A stretch of DNA of 8,281 nt, taken from assembly GCA_031273835.1 (NCBI GenBank), contig JAISRD010000021.1:1-8281 (forward strand), read 5' to 3'. This document shows, one piece after another, positions 5,363 to 8,281 of the stretch. The DNA comes from Treponema sp. (GTDB taxonomy: Bacteria > Spirochaetota > Spirochaetia > Treponematales > Breznakiellaceae). The position numbers and the translations under genes were made by a program. The notes below the pieces were generated by a model. It was not told where the DNA came from. It made no database searches and was given only the letters and a program-made list of their open reading frames with translations. Numbering within the stretch: the first letter of the stretch is position 1; each line of letters begins with the position of its first letter.

Positions 5363-5722
5363 ATGGAGGAAATCGTGTTTCAGGACAAACAGCGTATTAT
5401 CCAGGAATTTGTACCCGGCAAGCAGGTTACCCTGGCCCATGTGATTGCCAACCCGGACAAGGGGCTTTACAGGAAGCTCGGCGCGGTGGATATTGAATCC
5501 GGCGCCCTGGGCATTATGACCATCACCCCCGGCGAAGGGGCCGTCATAGGCGCCGACATGGCAGTCAAGTCCGCGGAAATCAAACTGGTCTTCGTGGACC
5601 GTTTTTCGGGTTCCCTTATTTTTTCAGGGGATGTATCCAATGTGGAAGCCGGCATGCGGGCGGTGCTGGACCTGCTCTCCCAAACCCTGCACTTTGCCCC
5701 GGCGGAAATCACCAAGAGCTAA
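5363..5722 (+). CDS. pduU: Circularly permuted BMC-H shell protein (PduU/EutS type)
   Basis: This 119-residue protein matches PduU closely. RIIQEFVPGKQVTLAHVIANP (about 11-31) is the N-terminal stretch that in PduU/EutS forms a small beta barrel over the hexamer pore. It is followed by GALGIMTITPGEGAVIGADMAVKSAEI, VDRFSGSLIFSGDVSNVEAGM and a helical end. The BMC fold is permuted relative to PduA. Its role is a minor facet protein, probably with a capped or gated pore. The start at 5363 is preceded by AAGGA (5350-5354), which overlaps the pduT stop codon. EutP starts 5 bp after its stop. The final residues PAEITKS resemble the tail of enteric PduU. Confidence 0.95.
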   Translation: MEEIVFQDKQRIIQEFVPGKQVTLAHVIANPDKGLYRKLGAVDIESGALGIMTITPGEGAVIGADMAVKSAEIKLVFVDRFSGSLIFSGDVSNVEAGMRAVLDLLSQTLHFAPAEITKS

Positions 5723-5727
5723 CGGGC

Positions 5728-6171
5728 ATGCATATTATGATGATGGGCCCCATATCCTGCGGCAAGACCACCCTCTGCCAGCGCCTTGCGGGCCTTCCCC
5801 GGATCTATGTCAAAACCCAGACGGCAGGCATCATCGGGAAAGCCATAGACACCCCTGGAGAGTATACGGAAAACCGCAGCCTCCGGAACCGCCTGGTAGT
5901 AACCGCTGTTGACGCCGGGCTTGTGCTTTTTCTGCAGGATGCGGCTAATCGCGGCTTCTGTTTTTCCCCGGGCCAGGCCGCCATGTTTTCCAGCCCTGTG
6001 GCCGGGGTAATCACCAAGACCGACCTGGCCGGAAAAGACGACATCCGCCGTGCCAAAGATCTGCTTGCTCTGGCCGGAGCCGCCCCGGTTTTCGCCGTTT
6101 CTTCGCTCACCGGGGAAGGCGTGGCGGAGTTGACCGCCTACATTAACAGCCTGACCAACGGGAATAGGTGA
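5728..6171 (+). CDS. eutP: EutP/PduV family Ras-like P-loop protein
   Basis: This 147-residue P-loop protein has a clear G1/Walker A motif GPISCGKT (7-14), a G3-type DTPGEY (41-46), a G4-type TKTD (96-99, in place of NKxD) and a G5-like SSLTGEG (about 125-131). EutP/PduV proteins travel with BMC operons. PduV has been linked to placing microcompartments in the cell, and Salmonella EutP was reported to have acetate kinase activity, which would fit an acyl-phosphate coming from PduL. The sequence cannot decide between these roles. It is the last + strand gene of the operon, 5 bp after pduU. No clear intrinsic terminator (stem plus T run) follows in 6172-6460. Length and motifs are intact. Confidence 0.92.
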   Translation: MHIMMMGPISCGKTTLCQRLAGLPRIYVKTQTAGIIGKAIDTPGEYTENRSLRNRLVVTAVDAGLVLFLQDAANRGFCFSPGQAAMFSSPVAGVITKTDLAGKDDIRRAKDLLALAGAAPVFAVSSLTGEGVAELTAYINSLTNGNR

Positions 6172-6249
6172 CGAGGGGAGTGACGGGATTTAACCCCTAT
6201 AGCCTGCTGCTTACTCCGGTTTCGGGGCGGTTACGCGTCACTGATAAAT

Positions 6250-6447
6250 TGTAACTACTCAGGACTAATGCGGGGATAGCGCCGCCACTACCGTGGCGCA
6301 ATCGGCGGAATGAAGGAGCTTTTAGCCCCGAAATGGATCCGATTGGAGCGAAAGGGGCGGAGCCCCTTTGTGAGGGACCCTGCGGGTCCCCAAGCACTTG
6401 AGAACAAGAAAAATATATGAAATATCGTATATACCTGAGTAGTTACA
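6250..6447. mobile_element. MITE-like, non-coding element with 14-bp terminal inverted repeats
   Basis: TGTAACTACTCAGG (6250-6263) and CCTGAGTAGTTACA (6434-6447) are exact inverted repeats bounding 198 bp without a credible gene. The interior is hairpin-rich: GCCAC/GTGGC (about 6282-6295), AAAGGGGC/GCCCCTTT (6351-6369), GGGACCC/GGGTCCC (6374-6390), and CAATCGG (6299-6305) with CCGATTG (6339-6345). I see no flanking target duplication. It may be a miniature inverted-repeat transposable element or a structured RNA unit. It occupies most of the gap after eutP; 6172-6249 holds nothing else recognisable. Confidence 0.5.
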
Positions 6448-6468
6448 GTTTTTGGAAAACTTCAATGT

Positions 6469-6486
6469 TTTTCGCTTAAGCGAAAA
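6469..6486. repeat. 18-bp perfect palindrome
   Basis: TTTTCGCTTAAGCGAAAA is fully self-complementary. It falls at the very end of the broken - strand reading frame and within 40 bp of another palindrome. It could act as a bidirectional terminator-like stem because of its A/T flanks, but the stem is short in G/C. Confidence 0.5.
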
Positions 6487-6504
6487 CCTTTTTCGCCTGA
6501 TAAA

Positions 6505-6526
6505 TCCGCCTTATATATAAGGCGGA
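6505..6526. repeat. 22-bp perfect palindrome
   Basis: The core CCGCCTTATATATAAGGCGG (6506-6525) is extended by one T-A pair on each side. It lies between the 18-bp palindrome and the 21-bp tandem repeats, in the AT-rich non-coding stretch. Function unknown. Confidence 0.6.
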
Positions 6527-6537
6527 AAACTTTCTTT

Positions 6538-6611
6538 AATGATAAATAATCTTGATCTAATGATAAATGATCTTGATTTAATATTAAATAATCTTGATCT
6601 AATGATAAATA
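6538..6611. repeat. About 3.5 tandem copies of a 21-bp AT-rich unit
   Basis: Copies at 6538-6558, 6559-6579 and 6580-6600, plus a partial copy at 6601-6611, follow the pattern AATGATAAATAATCTTG + ATCT with 0-3 differences each. Because the unit is a multiple of three it keeps a - strand frame open, producing a low-complexity LSLDQDY-type repeat that should not be read as real protein. Its high A/T content contrasts with the neighbouring genes. Confidence 0.85.
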
Positions 6612-6634
6612 AAGAATATTGGAGGATAAATGAG

Positions 6635-6665
6635 GCAGTTCCAAAATGTCAGATTTTGGAACTGC
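6635..6665. repeat. Inverted repeat, 13-bp arms, 5-nt loop
   Basis: GCAGTTCCAAAAT (6635-6647) and ATTTTGGAACTGC (6653-6665) are perfect complements around GTCAG. The segment GGCAGTTCC (6634-6642) also occurs as a direct repeat at 6820-6828, at the edge of the surviving isomerase coding sequence. Confidence 0.75.
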
Positions 6666-6756
6666 GACCTTGAAAATTACGATTATTTCCCGATAAAAGA
6701 GGCCGTGTCCCCGGAAAAGAGGGCTTTGGGGAGCTAAAAAGGCTTTTCCGCCTAGG

Positions 6757-6782
6757 AGTTTGTTGCGCTTTGCGCATAAAAC
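6757..6782 (+). repeat. Palindromic repeat element, copy 3 (left half only)
   Basis: These 26 bases are identical to 691-716 of the first copy, and with the preceding AGG match the 2637-2650 start of the pduL copy. No right arm (AAGCGCAAC) is found nearby. It lies in the non-homologous 3' tail of the - strand isomerase-like frame, which suggests the insertion that broke that gene involved this element. Confidence 0.7.
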
Positions 6783-6783
6783 A

Positions 6784-6814
6784 GTATAAATATTCATAAA
6801 ATGAATATTTATAC
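6784..6814. repeat. Inverted repeat, 14-bp arms, 3-nt loop
   Basis: GTATAAATATTCAT (6784-6797) and ATGAATATTTATAC (6801-6814) are perfect complements around AAA. It follows the half-copy repeat with only one base between and ends about 15 bp before recognisable - strand coding sequence resumes. It would form an AT-rich hairpin or cruciform. Confidence 0.85.
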
Positions 6815-7230
6815 CTATGGGCAGTTCCGGCTCGACGCCGTGCAGTTGTTCCAGAGAATCCGCCAGATACTTCAGACTTTCGGGATCGTCCTTTTCGTTT
6901 TCAGGACGCTGCCCGCTGGATACCAGCACCCCGCCGGCGCCGGCCTGCCGGGCAAACCGGAAACATTCCGCCAAGGCTCCCACCGCCTTTTTCCGGACTT
7001 CTTTTTCCAGGGAACAGGGGTTTAACCGTAGCTCTTTCTGCAGGGCGCCGGCCAAAAAGACGCTCTTTTTTTCACCCAACAGGGCCGCGATTTTATCGGC
7101 CTGAACATCCCGGCAATAGTATTCCACCGTTGAATACGGCCAGGGAGAAAGCCGTTCCATGGCCCGGGTAAGGCCTTCCAAACCTTTCTTTGAATCGGGA
7201 AATATGGCGGAAAACACAAAAGATTTATCC

Positions 7231-7965
7231 CTAACCATCCCGGCTTCCCAATTCAACGGCATATTCAACAATTTCGTCAAATTCGTTAATGTTAATCTGG
7301 GTCTGCCGCATCAGTTCGCAATGCTTGTCCAGCAGAGCCCGGGCGGCGTCCTTGTTCCAGGCGCGGATGGCCTCAAGCATTTCTTCGTGCTGTTTCCATG
7401 ACAGTTGAACTATCTCCACCCGCTCGCTGCTCCGGTAAATCCGTTGCCGGGCTATGAGCAGCATGCTTTCAATCTCGGTTATATACTGGACAAGCCGCAG
7501 GGAGTCTGAAATCCGCGCGATTCCCACATGAAAACGGACATCCAGGTCATTATGGAGCAGGGCAAGCTCCTTTCCTATGCTGTTTTCATCATGGCTCATA
7601 ATAGTATCAAATTCCCGCCAAAAGTCGTCAATGGTCCGCTGAAACCCGGCAATATCCTCTTGGGAGGCCATAGAAACGCACTTCTCAAAGGACAGGGATT
7701 CCAGAACCACCCGCAGATCCATCAAATTGAGCAGATCCCGGCGGGTAAATTTGACACAGTAAAGCCCCTTTCGTTTTACGCTGGTGATAAATCCGTTCTG
7801 GGTTAAGCGGTTGACCGCCTCCCGGACGGGGGTTCTGCTTATTCCCAACTGTTCCGCCAGAAGATCTTCCCGAATGCGGGTGCCCGCCTGGATATCCGCG
7901 GATAGTATCATTCTGAGAATTTCCGAATAAGCATAATCGGTCAAGACAGAAACATTCGGCGCCAT
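7231..7965 (-). CDS. GntR-family transcriptional regulator, FadR subfamily (FCD domain)
   Basis: This 244-residue regulator has a winged helix-turn-helix at about 8-72 (AYSEILRMILSADIQAGTRI, LLAEQLGISRTPVREAVNRL, NGFI) and an all-helical FCD ligand-binding domain at about 78-222. Visible FCD features are LMDLRVVLE, DLDVRFHVGIA, and QHEEMLEAI...AARALLDKHCELM, which supply the Asp/His residues that usually bind a metal and a carboxylate ligand. It probably senses an organic acid or sugar acid and may control the adjacent isomerase gene, the BMC operon, or both; the sequence does not settle which. The ATG at 7965 is preceded on the - strand by GGAG about 8 nt upstream. It overlaps the downstream isomerase-like gene by 8 bp. 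The IS1-type element ends only about 80 bp upstream of the start, so its promoter region may have been altered. Confidence 0.93.
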   Translation of the reverse strand: MAPNVSVLTDYAYSEILRMILSADIQAGTRIREDLLAEQLGISRTPVREAVNRLTQNGFITSVKRKGLYCVKFTRRDLLNLMDLRVVLESLSFEKCVSMASQEDIAGFQRTIDDFWREFDTIMSHDENSIGKELALLHNDLDVRFHVGIARISDSLRLVQYITEIESMLLIARQRIYRSSERVEIVQLSWKQHEEMLEAIRAWNKDAARALLDKHCELMRQTQININEFDEIVEYAVELGSRDG

Positions 7966-8007
7966 GCATTAAACTCCATCTGCGGACCTCGCGGACAAAC
8001 CTCACTC

Positions 8008-8025
8008 TTCACGCATAAAAGTGAA
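8008..8025. promoter_or_regulatory. Possible operator: inverted repeat upstream of the GntR gene
   Basis: TTCAC (8008-8012) and GTGAA (8021-8025) are inverted around 8 nt, 43-60 bp upstream of the regulator's ATG, where an autoregulatory site could lie. The arms are short and no second copy was found before the BMC operon, part of whose upstream region is outside the window. Weak evidence. Confidence 0.2.
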
Positions 8026-8046
8026 ATTCCGGGGGCTTCGTTTTTT

Positions 8047-8281
8047 GGTGGTGATCCAGAAAGTATGATAGGGCATCAAACAAAGCCGTAATTGATGTAA
8101 AAGAACGCCATATCAAAAGCCTTCAAGTGGTTATACGGCTTCTTTGAAAAACAACAGGTCCGACGAAACGCCCGTCTGATCCGATGCCGTAACCGGCAAT
8201 TATTCCCTTCTATACCTACCGTATGCTCCTTGCCGACATCATGACAGTCGTCGGTCGCTATCCGGTCATAGGTTATTCCCA
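8047..8281 (-). mobile_element. IS1-family insertion sequence, partial (3' end)
   Basis: The sequence after the transposase stop runs 29 bp to GGTGGTGATCC at 8047, which resembles IS1-type inverted-repeat ends (GGTGATGCTGCC in IS1). I take about 8047 as the element boundary; 8050 is also possible. The other end lies beyond the window, so target duplication cannot be checked. Confidence 0.6.
8076..8281 (-). CDS. IS1-family transposase (InsB type), C-terminal 67 residues
   Basis: Reading the - strand from the right edge, the last 67 residues contain YDRIATDD, GKEHTVGIEGNN, LRHRIRRAFRRTCCFSKK and KAFDMAFFYINYGFV before TGA (8076-8078). This is the C-terminal catalytic part of IS1-type DDE transposases: the second D of the triad would be in TDD and the E in GIEGNN. 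From memory, family members have about a dozen or more residues between TDD and the H-x-x-GKEHT segment, whereas here TDD is followed directly by CHDVGKEHT. A small in-frame deletion is therefore possible, which could inactivate the copy. The N-terminal part is outside the window. Confidence 0.85.
   Translation of the reverse strand, partial: GITYDRIATDDCHDVGKEHTVGIEGNNCRLRHRIRRAFRRTCCFSKKPYNHLKAFDMAFFYINYGFV

Larger units (their letters stand above)
6462..7238 (-). pseudogene. Sugar phosphate isomerase/epimerase-like TIM-barrel protein, 3' end lost
   Basis: The first ~135 residues look like the N-terminal half of a COG1082-type TIM barrel (xylose isomerase-like / AP endonuclease 2 fold): FVFSAIFPDSKKGLEGLTRAM, then a beta-strand/helix series, ECFRFARQAGAGGVLVSSGQRPE, and DPESLKYLADSLEQLHG. 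Such proteins are about 270-300 residues and carry metal-binding Glu/His/Asp in the second half. Here homology stops at about 6829 and the frame runs on through hairpins, the half-copy repeat and the 21-bp repeats to a stop at 6462, so the second half and its metal ligands are missing. I chose the ATG at 7238, overlapping the GntR stop by 8 bp (coupled), over one at 7280 deep inside that gene. The original substrate is unknown. The product is probably non-functional. Confidence 0.65.

Noticed and set aside
1..6171. A wholly new kind of system in the operon
   Set aside because: Every gene of the operon belongs to a known microcompartment family; the novelty lies in the repeats and the altered proteins, not in the gene set.
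6351..6390. GC-rich hairpins after eutP as the operon's intrinsic terminator
   Set aside because: The stems are followed by GTGAGGG and CAAGCAC, not by a T run on either strand. They lie inside the inverted-repeat element, so I list them there.
6250..6447. Remnant of an IS66-type element because of the GTAA near the ends
   Set aside because: No transposase remnant and no 8-bp flanking duplication; the resemblance is only four bases.
6538..6611. 21-bp repeats as CRISPR or plasmid iterons
   Set aside because: No spacers, and no replication gene or DnaA-type boxes in the window; imperfect AT-rich tandem repeats explain it.

Overview
The window holds the downstream part of a bacterial microcompartment (BMC) operon on the + strand (1-6171). 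It is followed by a repeat-rich, largely non-coding stretch (6172 to about 6828), then a short - strand block with a GntR/FadR-type regulator and a broken sugar isomerase-like gene, and at the right edge the end of an IS1-type insertion sequence. No rRNA, tRNA or CRISPR array was seen. The genes are moderately GC-rich; about 6400-6640 is strikingly AT-rich. The BMC gene set, the IS1 subtype and the many small palindromic repeats would fit a gut anaerobe. A termite-gut Treponema-like spirochaete is my guess, but nothing here proves the taxon.

Operon layout: acylating aldehyde dehydrogenase (C-terminal part, apparently lacking its catalytic middle) - possible leader ORF - PduA-type hexameric shell protein - EutT-like protein - PduL phosphotransacylase carrying an in-frame palindromic insertion - EutN/CcmL pentameric vertex protein - PduS flavo/iron-sulfur protein - PduT trimeric Fe-S shell protein - PduU permuted shell protein - EutP/PduV GTPase-like protein. 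Most junctions are 4-8 bp overlaps or gaps under 20 bp, which suggests one transcript with coupled translation. The two wide gaps (690-840 and 2995-3170) are filled by stem-loop structures.

How the genes work together (family knowledge): an aldehyde made inside the shell by an enzyme not encoded here is oxidised to acyl-CoA by the aldehyde dehydrogenase. PduL moves the acyl group to phosphate and recycles CoA. PduS with the Fe-S shell protein PduT is the likely electron route across the shell. The shell itself is built from PduA, PduT and PduU tiles and EutN vertices. PduL has an N-terminal, and the aldehyde dehydrogenase a C-terminal, amphipathic helix of the encapsulation-peptide kind. The signature enzyme (diol dehydratase, ethanolamine lyase or glycyl radical enzyme) lies outside the window, so the substrate is undetermined.

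The most unusual content is (1) a small palindromic element with a 14-bp closing stem, seen complete after the aldehyde dehydrogenase stop codon, complete and in frame inside pduL (168 bp, exactly 56 codons), and as a half copy next to the broken isomerase gene; (2) the aldehyde dehydrogenase lacking the region that should hold its catalytic cysteine; (3) a leader ORF with three exact 12-bp repeats running into the pduA ribosome binding site; and (4) an island of hairpins and tandem repeats between eutP and the regulator block.
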